A stretch of DNA of 64,000 bases, taken from contig CM075345.1 of assembly GCA_037693485.1 (NCBI GenBank), forward strand, positions 89,486,001 to 89,550,000, written 5' to 3'. This document shows positions 32,562 through 45,277 of this stretch, in pieces (position 1 is the stretch's first letter; every line of letters starts with the position of its first letter). The translations under genes were made by a program, and so were the position numbers. Source of the DNA: Kitagawia praeruptora (Eukaryota > Streptophyta > Magnoliopsida > Apiales > Apiaceae). The notes beneath the pieces were generated by a model. That model worked only from the letters and a program-made list of their open reading frames with translations. It ran no database searches and was not told the DNA's origin.

Positions 32562-35500
32562 GAGATTCATCAGAACTGCTTGGTTTTCCATAATAGTGAC
32601 TTGGTTATCTTCAAGTGTTTGAAGTCTTGATTGAATTTCAACTTGAGATTTCTGAATATCTTGTAGAATTTCAGAATTGACTTCAATGTTGGAAGTGTTT
32701 GGAATATCTTCAGATTCAAGTCTTGTAGAAGAAGTTGCCTGTGTAGAATGATATTCAAGTAATAAAACTCGATTAGAGTTACAAACATCTTCATCTTTCT
32801 GATCTGAAGCTGCAATATGATCATCTTGTTCTTCACCAGTATTCTGTGTACTAACATCTACAAATTCTGACGCCTCCTTAGATTGATCAGATACTGTTGA
32901 TGTCTCAATTCTGGCTGATATTGGTAGTACAAACAAAGGAATACTTGGATCATTAAAAATATCTTCTGGTACTGATGTTGTAGAAGTTTGTCTTATCCTT
33001 TAACCTCTTCTATTGATAATTCCTGCAAGCCTTTCTTTTTTGCTTCTGAGCTTTAACTTCTGGCTTTGAATTGTGCTTTGCTAGGTCATTCTTCTCATAC
33101 ATCTTGATAAAAGAATAAGTACCAGCATCCATACCAAGATTATTAGACCAAGATTCAGGAAAAAAACCTGATCCCAGAAATCAAACGATGGTTTCCTAAT
33201 TTTCTCTCCCTCACTATGGAGTTGATCATCCATACCCTCATTCTCACTTTGACTATCTAAAGTCAACACTCTTTCTACCTCTTCTTTTGCCTGGTCAGGA
33301 GCCAGCCGCTCTGATTGTGGATCAATATCCATCTTTTCAAGTATATCACTCAAGTTTAGATAAGTGCTCTCATGACCTACAGAAAAATAGAGTTAAGAAG
33401 AAGTTTTTATACCTGAACTCACATGGAGAGAGGGTTCCTCATTTGGCATGGGGCTTGAGGTTTTCTCCAAGGAGTGAGCTGCTATAGTCTCTGAACCCTT
33501 ACAAACATCTTCTTTCCTTCCAGAGACTACAGGCTCCAGTATACCACTTTCAGGTTCTTTACTAGACTCTGATGTCTTCAGTAATACTTCATTAGACACC
33601 ATAGTTAGTACATCACCGTCTTTAAGTGTTGTTTGCTGAGACTCACCCTCAAGGTGGATAGACTCTGACTGAACAATTTTTGTTTGATCTTCAAGAAAGT
33701 CAGTCAAAGTTATTCCTCCCATATCATAGGGTTTCTCACTTGCAATTTCAGTCATCATAGAAGACCTTTCAACATTAGCTATCACAGCTCCTTAGTCATC
33801 CAACCTCTGACTAGATGGTTCTTGTGTTGCAGTGACTGTGATCTGATCTTTCCTACTATCCACCAATGGTGCAATAGTATCTTCTGTTGACTGCATTCCT
33901 CTATCTACTTCCTCCTGTTGTTCACCTTGAGCTGAAGCATCTTCAATAATGACATCTTTGTCAAATAAATATGTATGTAGTGATTGAAGTGCAACATGCT
34001 TTGAGAGTCCAAATTTCTTGACCAATTGTCTTCTGACATATACATAGAAATACATCTTCATTAAGTCAAGTCTTTGATGTAGAAGTCCATACTCTTCTGG
34101 AAATAAAAGCTTTGGTACTCTTTCAACTAGAAAATCTAGAACAGGCCTTGACAACTTCACTTTGAGAGAAATTAGTCCCATAGCCGGTCTATATGATAAT
34201 GTAGTTTCCCATGAAGAATCAATATCCAGATCTCTATGGTCATTTGCTGACTTGATTGTAGCTTCATTTGTAGAAACCTGCATGATATTAGTTGGACTAG
34301 ACTCTGTGTGTGTAGGTGACAATTGAATCTTTCTCCTTGTTCTCCTGGTATAGTGAGCAAAAGATTTATCCTGAGAAGACTCAAGAGGTGTAGACACAGA
34401 ATTGATCTTGGGATGAGATCCTTTTTCAATAGACACAGTCTTTTTAGAGATAGTATCTAGTAACTGTTTTCCCTTTTTAAGTACTACAGTCTTTTGAGAG
34501 ACTGCAGCCTGGCTGTGACTAGGTGCTTCATCTCTTTGTCCTAGCTTAGAAAGTCGAATTGCAGCCTTCAATTTTTCTCTCTCAGCAAGAGATATATTAT
34601 CATCATCTTCACTAGAACTACTACTATTTGACACAACAAATCTTCTCTTCCTTACAACTGATGTCTTTTGAGAAACACCAGAGGTTGGTTTCTTTGAAAC
34701 AATAGGCCGTGGATTAAAACTTTGTTCTTGAATTGTTTCAGAGACTATAATGTTTTGGGCTACTTGAGTAGACACAGGTGGGTTCTCCTCCAAATGAGAT
34801 TCCTGAGCCATTTCACCACAAAAGAAAGAAGAATTGTAGAGAGTAGGAAGATGAGTTTTAAGAATTACCTGAACATGATGTGGATAATGAGTTGCAGGTA
34901 TTTCATCTAGATTCTTTTCATTGTCCTTCTTTGTAATGTCAGAGAAAATTCTCTTTTGCTGTACATAAGAAGAAACACAATGTTCTCTACCAAATCTAGC
35001 TTCAACATCAGGAATAAAATGGTTAATAAACAATTGTATAAATCTATGATAATAAACCATTTTCCTGTTTTGATCTCTTAACCCAAGTTTAATACACATC
35101 TGACTTAAGATAATGTGACCAATGTTAATCACTCTGTCATAAAGCAAACTGTAAGCAATATGTGAAGTAACAGAAGTAATTTGATCAAAAGAACTACATT
35201 TACCAGTAAAGCATTTAGTTAATTGATCAAAGAAGAAAGACCACTCTTTCCTAAGATAAGATCTTCTTAACTGGCTCATGTTATCTAAAGGTCCATTATA
35301 ACCTAATGCAGACAACATAGTTCTAACATCATCATCAGATGGTACATTTTCATAAATCAAACTAACAGGTAAGTGAAGTACTGAATTAACAACAGATTCA
35401 GTAATATCAAATGAGTCTTGTCCTAAGTGTAGAACAATCTTACCTGATTGACTTTGAGTAGAATCAATTACCTCAGCATTCTCCCAAGCTTGTGTAACAG

Positions 35501-35693
35501 CTGCTTGATTAATCTGTGGAGATGCTGTCAATGCATAACTTAATGGTCCAAATGCCAGAAAGTCCATGATTGAATGAAAATCAGATGACACTCCTTCCTT
35601 GTTGGTGATAGCTGCTACATGATTGTTTGTCATAAAATTGAAGTCACCAAACTTGAAAGCTACTGACTTAGGTAATCTTCTTTGAGCTGCCAT
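32562..35693 (-). pseudogene. Extra (envelope-like position) ORF of family B copy 2
   Basis: Function unknown. The ATG at 35693 (AAAAATGGCAGCTC) opens 633 codons to a TAA at 33792-33794. The same frame continues with another TAA near 33390, a shift near 33170 and further frames to the truncation. N-terminal residues 1-240 form a predicted globular domain that aligns without gaps to the family A extra ORF (TML 125, KEW 149, KLG 202). Residues 300-480 are Ser/Lys-rich with repeated SQKT motifs; family A also has SQKT repeats. A second compact block lies at 480-575 (LKVKLSRPVLDFLVERVPKL). The C-terminal part is acidic with a short coiled coil. A TATA-like TTTTATATTC sits upstream at about 35775-35784. 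Confidence 0.7.
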
Positions 35694-37183
35694 TTTTGAT
35701 CAGAAAAGAATTTGAAAAATTCTTGAAATGGATTAGTGATTTTGAAAACTCGAGAGTGTTTTTGCTTTAGAGAATATAAAATTAGAGAAAGCAATTACAC
35801 GATTAGAGTTTCAAAAAAAATATATTTCACAAATCTTTCAGACCACTATCCCACGTCGACACGTAGATTGAAAGGTGTCAGTCCCTGAAAAGTGCGGTTA
35901 CCCATGATTTTTGGAAAATAAAATCCAAAATTGATTTTCATGAAATAAATCAGGGTATTATCAAGATAAAAATCAATACTGATCAGCTTCCTTTTCCTGT
36001 TGACCTCCCATCAAAATAATCACAAAATGCAATGTGATTTAAAAATATAATTTTCAAATCCTGATGGTCACACTTGAAATCCTGATCAATATCATCCTGA
36101 TTCCAGAGACTTAATATGGAGTTTCCACGTGGCATTTTTCTTTTATCTGTAAAAGAAATAAACAATTAATCTGAACAAAATCAATTGGTTAGATATATTC
36201 GACATTTTTGAAAATACAAAAAATAAAGTCACACACAATAATTAGCATCTGACTTCATTAAAACTTCCAAGTGACTGTTCAGCTTCTCACGTCTTTCTAA
36301 AAAAGAAACAGACGCCTTATGCCATTCTCCATAAACCTTTCAATTTCTTTTCTTCTCAACAATGCTTCTCAAACCAAAATTCCATTCAAACCCATTCTTT
36401 AGGTTTTTTATAGTCGATGATCATCCTGTTCTTGATCATCTCTTTGAAGAGACGACTTTTCTCATCGAACTATTCATGGATGGAGTAGTTTTAGATAATA
36501 TCCAGAGGTTTCTCCCAGAACATCCATCTGTTGGATACAATCTTCCCCTAACCTCCTCAAAACTTGAGGATGAAGAATTTGGTCGAGAGTCTGAGGTTGA
36601 TCTTGATGGGGATGCTATACATTTAAGTTAGCTACTCTCATTCAAGTCGCCCAGACAAGGAATCCAAGAGCAGACGAGGCTGTTCAAATCCTCTGATGGA
36701 TTTCTTGAGATGCTCCTTGTCTTGTACCTCAGAATTCATTTTATTAGACAAGTATAGGATTATCAGTAGAAGTTAGACAAAAAGATGTTGTATTTCATTT
36801 CCATATATGTAATGCTTTCAATTAATGAAAATACAATTTCTTATTATCTACTTGTCTTTTGATGATGTATAAATTATCAGTATGCAAATATTAAAACTTG
36901 CTAGCATAGACTTAACACATCTCAGAATTAGATTACTACACAAAGTAAATGTCAGGATCTGAAACAATTTTTCACAATCCTGATACTGACACAATACTGA
37001 TGACGTCAGCATCCTGATAACAAATCTAATCCTGATGATTATTAACAAGTCTATCATACTGAAATTTATCAAGGCAAAGTGTTATAGCTAAAGTATTTAA
37101 CAATCAAATATAGATCCTGACAAGAATATCAAGTCTATAAGCTAAAAACAACATACCTTGCTACTTTTGCAGATGTTAAAGAT
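35694..37183 (-). promoter_or_regulatory. Pol-to-extra-ORF spacer with TCCTGAT word clusters
   Basis: About 1.5 kb between the pol stop and the extra ORF. Six perfect TCCTGAT on the plus strand (36059, 36080, 36095, 36978, 37012, 37030) in two clusters, with TACTGAT copies near 35974 and 36996: the words of the family B LTR. Together with the TATA-like box near 35780 this looks like a second promoter. It also contains an opposing small ORF (36362-36631). Confidence 0.5.
36362..36631 (+). CDS. Small ORF antisense to family B element, unknown
   Basis: 89 codons starting AACAATGCTTCTC after a CT-rich leader (36290-36361) and ending TAA at 36629-36631. The protein is not recognised: a hydrophobic/aromatic N-terminal half (FRFFIVDDHPVLDHLFEE) and an acidic C-terminal half (EDEEFGRESEVDLDGD). 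AT-rich, poly(A)-signal-like sequence (AATGAAAATACAA) follows near 36825. Could be a captured host fragment, an antisense element gene, or chance; the non-coding-looking surroundings and neat leader favour one of the first two only weakly. Confidence 0.35.
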   Translation: MLLKPKFHSNPFFRFFIVDDHPVLDHLFEETTFLIELFMDGVVLDNIQRFLPEHPSVGYNLPLTSSKLEDEEFGRESEVDLDGDAIHLS

Positions 37184-40100
37184 CTAGAAATTTAACATTC
37201 CTAACTCACTTACTAATCTATTGAATGTAGTTTCATCAAGTGGTTTAGTTAGAATATCTGCAAGCTGTTTGTCAGTAGGAACAAAATGAAGTTCTATAGT
37301 ACCATTCTCAATATGTTCTCTAATAAAATGATACCCGACATCAATGTGCTTAGTCCTTGAATGTTGAACTGGATTTTCTACAATTTTGATAGCACTAGTA
37401 TTATCACAAAACATAGGAATATTACTAAGTGTCATACCATAATCCATCAACTGATTTCTTATCCAAAGGAGCTGTGCACAACAACTGCCTGCTGCTATGT
37501 ACTCAGCTTCTGTAGTTGAGGTTGAAACAGATTGTTGCTTCTTGCTTGCCCAAGAAATCAATCTATTTCCCAAGAATTGACATGTACCTGTAGTGCTTTT
37601 CCTGTCTATCTTACACCCTGCATAATCAGAGTCTGAATAGCCAATTAGGAAGAAATCAGATTCTCTAGGGTACCAGAAACCAAGATTTGGAGTTCCTTTA
37701 AGATATCTAAAAATTCTCTTCACATCAATTAAATGAGATTCCTTAGGATCACTTTGGAATCTAGCACATAAACAGGTAGAAAACATTATATCTGGTCTAC
37801 TTGCAGTTATATATTACAATGAGTCTATCATGCCTCTATAACTAGTATTATCCACACTCTTTCCCTTAGGATCAAAGTCTAGTTTAGTGGCTGTTGCCAT
37901 GGGTGTTTTTGCAACTGCACAGTCTTGAAAGTCAAACCTTCTTAAAAGATCTTTGATATACTTTGACTGATTAATGAAAATACCAGTCTCAGTCTGTTTG
38001 ACCTGCAAGCCTAAGAAATAATTTAATTCACCCATCATGCTCATCTGATACTTAGACTGCATAAGCTTGCTAAACTTAGCACACAACTTTTCATTAGTAG
38101 AACCAAAAATAATATCATCAACATAAACTTGAACTAAAAGCAATTCACCTTTTATCTTTCTAAAGAATAGAGTTTTGTCAATTGTACCTCTTGTGAAGCC
38201 ATTTTCAAGAAGAAATTTAGACAAAGTCTCATACCATGCTCTTGGTGCCTGCTTTAGTCCATAGAGTGCCTTGTCAAGTTTGTAGACTTGATTTGGAAAC
38301 TTTGGATCAACAAATCCAGGTGGCTGTTCTACATACACTTCCTCATCAAGTTTGCCATTTAGAAAAGCACTCTTTACGTCCATCTGGTATACCTTGAATT
38401 TTAAATGAGCTGCAAATGCAAGAAACATTATGATTGCTTCCAATCTTGCTACAGGTGCAAAGGTCTCATCATAATCAATGCCTTCTTCCTAAGAATAATC
38501 CTTGGCCACCAGTCTTGCTTTGTTTCTTACAATCATACCAGATTCATCTAGCTTGTTTCTGAAAACCCATCTTGCACCAACAATAGATCTATCTTTAGGT
38601 CTTGGTACCAGTTTCCAGACTTTGTTTCTCTCAAACTCATTTAACTCTTCCTGCATTGCAATTACCCAATCAGGATCCTGTAAGGCTTCTTCAACCTTCT
38701 TAGGTTCATTCTTTGAGAGAAAGCAAATATACAAGCATTCATTTTGAATTTATCTTCTAGTTCTAACACCACTATTTGGATAACCAATAATCAAATCTTC
38801 AGTATGATCCTTTGTCCATTTTCTAACAGGTGGTAGATTGAATCTGCTAGTCTCTCCCCCTAAGTTAGTGGTATCTCTTGTATAAGAATTCTCTATGCCT
38901 TCAATAACTCTCCTTTGATCAATAGAATCAGTAGATTCCATATTGCTGCTAGTTACTGATCTTTCCTCAGTAGACTCTGAAAAATCAGTTCCTGATGGTG
39001 TAGACTCTGAATAGCTAGTCTGCTCCTGATGATCACTATGTTCTCTTTGATTTATTTGCTCCCCCTCAACAGTAGCATTCCTTTGAGAAGCAATAGAAAT
39101 TCCTTTTGGAGAACCTTCATCATCACTGGAGAGTATCTCAGAATTCTTCAGATTTTCAAATTCCAATTTGTCATGGCTTTCATCAGTTTGCAGAATTCCA
39201 AATTTCTTATCATCAAATGCAACATGAATTGATTCCATAACAATGTGAGTTCTGAGATTATAAACTTTGAAGGCCTTAGATGCTGAATATCCTAGAAAGA
39301 TTGCTTCATCCGATTTGGCTTCAAATTTTCCAAGTTGTTCTGGATGAACTTTTAGGACATAGCATTTGCATCCAAAGATGTGAAAATATTTCACACTTGG
39401 TTTCTTTCCTTTGATCATCTCATAGGGAGTTTTTCCATGACTATTTACCAAGGTACAATTTTGAGTGAAACATGCAGTGTTAATAGCTTCTGCCCAAAAG
39501 TAGGTTGGAAGTTTTGCATCTGCAAGCATGGTTCTTGCTGCCTCTATGAGAGTCCTGTTCTTTCTTTCCACTACACCATTCTGTTGAGGTGTACCAGGTG
39601 CAGAAAACTGTTGAGTGATTCCATTGTCTGCACAAAACCCCTCCACTGTAGAATTCTTGAATTCTATACCATTGTCACTCCTAAGTACTTTGACTTTGTA
39701 CTCAGAGCTATTCTGAATATTCTTGACAAGTTCAATGATTTGCTGAGGAGCTTCATCCTTCTTGTGTAGAAAGAACACCCATGTGAACCTTGTGAAATCA
39801 TCCACTATCACTAGAGCAAATCTTTTCTTGCTGATAGACATAATGTTTACTGGACCAAACAGATCAAGATGTAGCATGTGAAATGGTTCAGTAATTGAAT
39901 TCTCAGTCTTGCTCTTGAAAGTGGTTCTTCTTTGCTTTCCAAGACGACATGCATCACAAAGTCCATCTTGTACATAATTTGCCTGAGGTAGGCCTCTCAC
40001 CAGATTGTGCTTAACAAGTTGATTAAGCTTCTTGAAATTAAGATGTGTGAGCTTCTTGTGCCAATTCCAGCTTTCATCACTTGTTGCTTTGCTGTAGAGA

Positions 40101-40492
40101 CATCTAACAATTCCTTTAGATGTATCACTTAAGCTGGCTTCATATATGTTACCATGTGTTTGACCAGTTAGAACAATGTCTCCATTCTGCATATTCAAGA
40201 TTTTGCATCCTTCTCTGTCAAAGATTGATTTGTAACCTTTATCACCCAGTTGACTTATGCTTAAAAGAGTATGTTTCAAGCCTTCAACCAGTGCTACATT
40301 TTCTATGATGACATTCCCCAAAACAATTGAGCCATATCCCAGTGTTTCTCCTTTGTTGCCATCTCCAAAAGATATTACTGGGCCAGCTTTCCTCTCAAAC
40401 TTTGTAAGCAGGGACTTCTTTCCAATCATATGTCCAGAGCATCCACTATCCAAGATAATTGAATGCTTCTTTCCTGTGCCCTGCAGACAAAA
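37184..40492 (-). pseudogene. Pol (protease, integrase, RT, RNase H) of family B copy 2
   Basis: Replication enzymes of a copia element. Protease DSGCSGHM near 40450. Integrase has a zinc HHCC region (WHKKLTHLN ... CDACRLGKQ) and catalytic D-D-E in LDLFG, RSDNGIEF and VVERKN. An acidic/Ser-rich linker follows (about 39110-38860). The frame shifts near 38747. The RT part carries stops at 38487-38489 (TAG) and near 37820 (TAA), with motifs WVFRNKLDESG, YQMDVKSAFLNG and YVDDIIFGS. RNase H ends YSDSDYAGCK, STTEAEYIAAGSCC and NPVQHSRTKHID. These RT words (MSMMGELNYFLGLQVKQ) are typical of the SIRE lineage. The start phase is -1 relative to gag. Confidence 0.9.
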
Positions 40493-40497
40493 AGTAA

Positions 40498-42785
40498 CTA
40501 GTTAGAATTGTTTAGGACCCAACTTTGATTGGATCCTTTCTTACTAGATTTAGAAACAACAGGCTTTGAGAATTTTGCCTTTACTTTACCTGTTGTAGAG
40601 TCAACTTTAGACTCTGATTTCACAAACTTTTTGTGACTAGGAGTTTCAGATTTCAAAGAATAATAGTCATAATACAGTTCATGATATTCTCTAGACATGT
40701 AAATGGAATGAAATAAACTACCACAATGATAACAAGCTTTTTGTGGTTGGTATTGAATTTTCTGAGTCTTGGGGAATCTGGACTCAGTTTTCCAAGAAGG
40801 TTTTTGATTGCAGTCTAGGGCCAAATGATTATGATTTCCACACTTATAGCATTTTTTCCTAGGTGCATCAGGTACATTCTTGTAATTATTCTCTTTGTTA
40901 ATACCTTCTTTTCCATTCCTATTTCTTTTTATCTTGCTAGACTCTGAAAGACCATCTAATCTCTGTTTCAACTGAGACTTAGACAGAAACCCTATGTTTA
41001 CATTCTTAGGTTTCTCTAACACTTTCTCATCTGAATTACTATTGTTAATCCTTTTGTGTACAACAGGGATACCTTTTGAATCAACAAATTTAACATGATT
41101 AGGTTCAGAAACAATTTTCTTACCTTCAGATTTAGATGTGCTAGCTTCTACTTTACTATCATCATTGACAATAGCTACTTTTTCTTCTTGTCTAGCCTTA
41201 TCAAAACCTAAACCATTAACCTTACCACGAATTCCATTTTCGATGATTTCTTGTGTCTTTTTACCAGAAATGTTAATGGTTTTAATCACATCTCTCTCTT
41301 CCTCTAGTTCTTTTCTGACATAGTCATAAGCCTCAAGAATAACACTGTAATCATGCTTAGCTTTATCAGAACTTAACTTGTATTCTTCCATTTGAATTAA
41401 CTCAGATTCAAGAAAATTATTTCTATCAACTAACTTATCATTCTTAACCTTAAGTTCATCTCTTTCACTAGTAAGAATTCTAAAATTAGTCATAAGATTC
41501 TTAAACTCAGCATAGCTAGATCTAATTTCATCAGAATTTAAGCTATCAAATGAATCAAGAGAGTAAAGTGAAACCTTAACAGAGGATGGAGAAGTTTTCT
41601 TTGGAGATCCAGGTTTGTCTGAAACATTTGCCATCAGTGCAATGTTGTCATAATCCAATTCATCTTCAGAATCACTGGAATCAGCCCAATCCTTCTGTGT
41701 GACCATAAGTGCATTACCCTTTCCTAAATTTCTAGGCTTCTTACACTCACTAGCAAAGTGTCCAAGCTCGCTGCAATTAAAGCACTTGATCTTGGCCTTA
41801 TCAAGCTTGACAATTGTCCCTTTGCCTTTGTCACTCTTCTTCTCCTCCTTCTTTTGAAAAGGTCCTTTGCTAAATCTTCTCCTGTTGAATCTTCCTTTCT
41901 TGAAGGCTTTAGCAAACATAGCAAAGAGTTCCTGCATCTCAGATTCAGAATCATTATTGTCAGAGTCCATATCAGTAGTCTCTGACTCAGAACTTTCTTT
42001 TCTTTTCTTCTTCCTTGAGTTCTTTACAGCAATCTCTTCATGCTGTTCTTCAGGAAGCTTCTTTAATTCAGATTGAGCAGTAAGTGCAATAGTCTTCATC
42101 TTTCCTTCACTCCTGCTCTTCTTCTGCTGCTTGTCAAGTTCATAAGCTCTCAATTTTCCATATACTGCCTCTAATGATATCTCATCCAGATCATTAGCTT
42201 CCTCAATCGCAGATATTTTCTCATTGTAGAAATCAGGCAAAGCTTTCATGAACTTTGTATTCATTGTATTTCATTGATATTTTCATCAATGGCCATCTCA
42301 TTGATGAGTTTTGTAAACCTATCATAGGTATCAGTAAGTGACTCACCAGACTTGGATTCAAAGTACTCATACTATTGTATAAGTAGTGTCCTCATATTCT
42401 TCCTGACAGGCTTAGTTCCTTCACAGTGAACCTTAAGATTGTCCCATATATCCTTAGCAGTTTTACAAGAGAGAACATAGTTAGTGAGAACAGAATCAAG
42501 ACTGTTGAATAATATGTTTCTCACTTTAGCATCTTTAAGAACATTCTCCTTGTCCTTATCTGACCATTCAGATTTTGGCTTCTCTGCTGTATGTTCTGGA
42601 ACAACCACACCATCAACAGTTGCTTGTCCAACGACCTTTGTTGGAACAAAAGGTCCATCTCTGATTCTGTCAAGATAATCAGGATCTGTTGCTTCCAGAT
42701 GATGCAACATCTTTACTTCCCATAGAGTATATTCGTTTCTCTTGAGCATAGGAATCTTAGTATTCCCATCCTTGTAACCAGACAT
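40498..42785 (-). pseudogene. Gag of family B copy 2
   Basis: ATG at 42785. The N-terminal frame runs to a stop at 42372, a damaged stretch with a shift follows (42265-42371), then an open frame from 42264 to the TAG at 40498-40500. Same domains as copy 1: capsid, zinc knuckles CFNCSELGHFASEC and CYKCGNHNHLALDC. The third knuckle reads CYHCGSLFHSIYMS, so its last Cys is lost. The shared terminal TAG and the -1 phase of protease are as in copy 1. Confidence 0.88.
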
Positions 42786-42820
42786 GATTGCAGATCTTTA
42801 TGATTATTCAAAATCAACCT

Positions 42821-42832
42821 GCTCTGATACCA
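42821..42832 (-). other. Primer binding site, initiator Met tRNA
   Basis: GCTCTGATACCA on the plus strand (TGGTATCAGAGC on the element strand), two bases from the LTR. Confidence 0.9.
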
Positions 42833-42834
42833 AT

Positions 42835-43553
42835 TGTTAACTCGAATAACTTGTAGAAGGGGGGGGTTGAATACAAGTTATATAATCGTGTCTGATTTTT
42901 GCTTGGTTATATGAACAAGAATAAACGAATGAATCAAACTCTGTTTGTATTAATAAGATCAAATACAAACTCTACCAAAGGTGTACAATACCTTTAGCAG
43001 CTGCTGAAAAAATAAAACTTTCTCTCTGTTTGTTTCGAACTCTCGAATACAAACCTTATACAGAGCTACGCACTTTCACATACACTTTTTACAATGACAT
43101 AGAGAGAGTATTTATAATGCTACCTATAAACTAATAACAGAAAGATAATCTATACATGACAATGTTCTGCCGTCCAGTTGATAGTTTCCATCAATAGAAA
43201 ATTCTTTCCTTCATTATATCTTCTTGCTTGTTCCTCAAACAAAGATCCTGTTTTATAGCACTTGCCAGTTTCTGTAGCATCCATAATGACATCATCAGTA
43301 ACACGACTGATATTAGGACTTGCACACTGCATCAATATCTGATTACCATCAGTATTAGACCTTCATCAGGATTTGCTCTCTGTTCCTGACATGTAGTCTC
43401 CGATACACTGTTCATTCCTGACTAAACCTTTCAGATAACTGTCTAACACATATTTCCTATACAAGGTGCTAAATCCTTTATAAAATCAGGATATACAAGA
43501 AGTATAAGTAAAATTCTATTCTTAACATCACAACTCATGAATTATTCCTAACA
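42835..43553 (-). repeat. 5' LTR, family B copy 2 (719 bp)
   Basis: On the minus strand it starts TGTTAGGAATAATTCATG at 43553 and ends GAGTTAACA at 42835. It matches the copy 1 LTRs throughout, including ATAAATACTCTCTC near the TATA box (about 43105-43120), the GAGAGA tract and the C-run (8 C). Confidence 0.9.
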
Positions 43554-45277
43554 TCATATGTAACCCAATATAATAAAACATGAATTTAATGAAATGAGGA
43601 GGCCCGAATTTAGAGATTTACCACATGCTCAAAATATCACAAGACTTTTAAAATTCTTTATAATCTCAGCAACAATAAAATTCACTTTGATAATTAAATA
43701 ATCAGATTATAAGACTTACTGGTCTTGGTCTCCGTTTCCCCATAGTCGGTGATCAGCCGATCTATGGCACCTAGTTTACTGCTAGCAGATGGATGCACGA
43801 GTCACCCAAGGCCACACACGAGCCAAATGTCACCTTTGTTCAAGTATTTAAAATTCTTGAACAAAATAATTACCAGGATTATTTTTCTCTAATAATCCTG
43901 TTGACCAGTATCAAATGAAAAATACACCTTTGCTAAGTTAAAATCACAAGTTCATTTGAAAAGATAAAAGTCTCAAAATATGCTCATGATTAGCTAACTC
44001 GAACAAATGATGTTAGCTCGTTATGATTGATTGAGGTGCTGTCTTGAATGAATAAGATCAGCAAAATACACCAAGAATCTTCGATATTTGAATAAACTAT
44101 CCTTCTTGGAAAATACTCACACATAGGAGGAATTTGATCATCGCAAGGGAGGGTTGGATAATAACCAATTAGCTCAAAGATGTTTAATCCACAAATTAAC
44201 AACAAATAAAATGAACATTCTCTAAATGAGAGGAAGATAGTAGACTTGCCTGGAGTCCTTAGCTTGTTAAACTAAAAGAAAGCAACAAAGTATATGTCTC
44301 CTTTCTCTTTATACAACGTCACAATACTCCCATTAGTTTATGTTCTAGAAAAACAACACAGGATAAGATCCGTTAGTCACATATTTAATTTCAATTCAAT
44401 TACGACACCAATAAAGTTCTCAACTGGGCTATCACTATTGCTAACTTACTTGGTCACCTTATCTCTAACTCCTCCTTATCAATTCTCATTATTATCTCTT
44501 ATTTATACGCTTATTTCTAACGAAATTTCGGCATGACCTATTCGTAATATGGACCTCCCCGGTGTAAAAACACCTCAAATACAATCACAAGTCAATGCAA
44601 GACATCCACAAACAATCCACAACATTAATCAATACTCAACACCATCTCCGACCATAATTCATTTATCATTTTCAACTATAACTTCAATGAAACACTATGT
44701 CAAAACATCAACCATTGATACAATGCATTCCATACTTGGTAACCAATTAGACAAGACCAAAACACACAGCTTTCATCTTTTGACCAACATCAAATAAGGT
44801 CTTTAACCCATGCAAAAATGACTCCCCAAAACAAGGTAATAAAATCAGAAACATAAAATGCTACCGCGCACGCTTTACTCAAATATTTTTAATAAATCCA
44901 AAAATTATTTATAAATCACCAAATTTTACAGGCTTCTTTCTGAACACCAAATAAAGATGTCATAAAAGTTTCCAGTTGAATACAATCTTCTAACTAGGTG
45001 GGTCATCAATTCAAACTTAGTGTAGAAATGGTTTGTTTTTTCCGCGCAACTTGCCTTCTAACAAATTTCATAAATTGAAAAATTAATGATTATACACAAA
45101 ATCTCTTCCATTACAAAACTGAATATGGTATCTTTTCACCATAAAAATTTTGGTTTGAAAAACTCAGTTTATCTAAGACAATTACTCTCCCAAAGTTGGC
45201 TCAAGGCCATGACAGTCTCTTTCGTAACAGTCACACTCTAACATTCTTAATAAATTGAAAAATCAATATTTCTGTGT
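43554..45277. other. Unclassified, LTR-like non-coding DNA
   Basis: No domain-bearing ORF. The texture (moderate GC blocks, phrases such as CCATAGTCGGTGATCAGCCG and GGCTCAAGGCCATGACAGTC) resembles chromovirus LTR sequence, but I found no paired LTR, PBS or TSD. Small ORFs here look like chance. Confidence 0.35.

Larger units (their letters stand above)
32562..43553 (-). mobile_element. SIRE-type copia element, family B copy 2, 3'-truncated
   Basis: Minus-strand order: LTR (42835-43553), PBS, gag, protease-integrase-RT-RNase H, long spacer, extra ORF. Sequence similarity to copy 1 ends abruptly at about 32562 within the extra ORF, so the polypurine tract and 3' LTR are lost and no TSD can be tested. 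Retains the most complete family B coding set in the window but with several stops and shifts. Confidence 0.9.
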
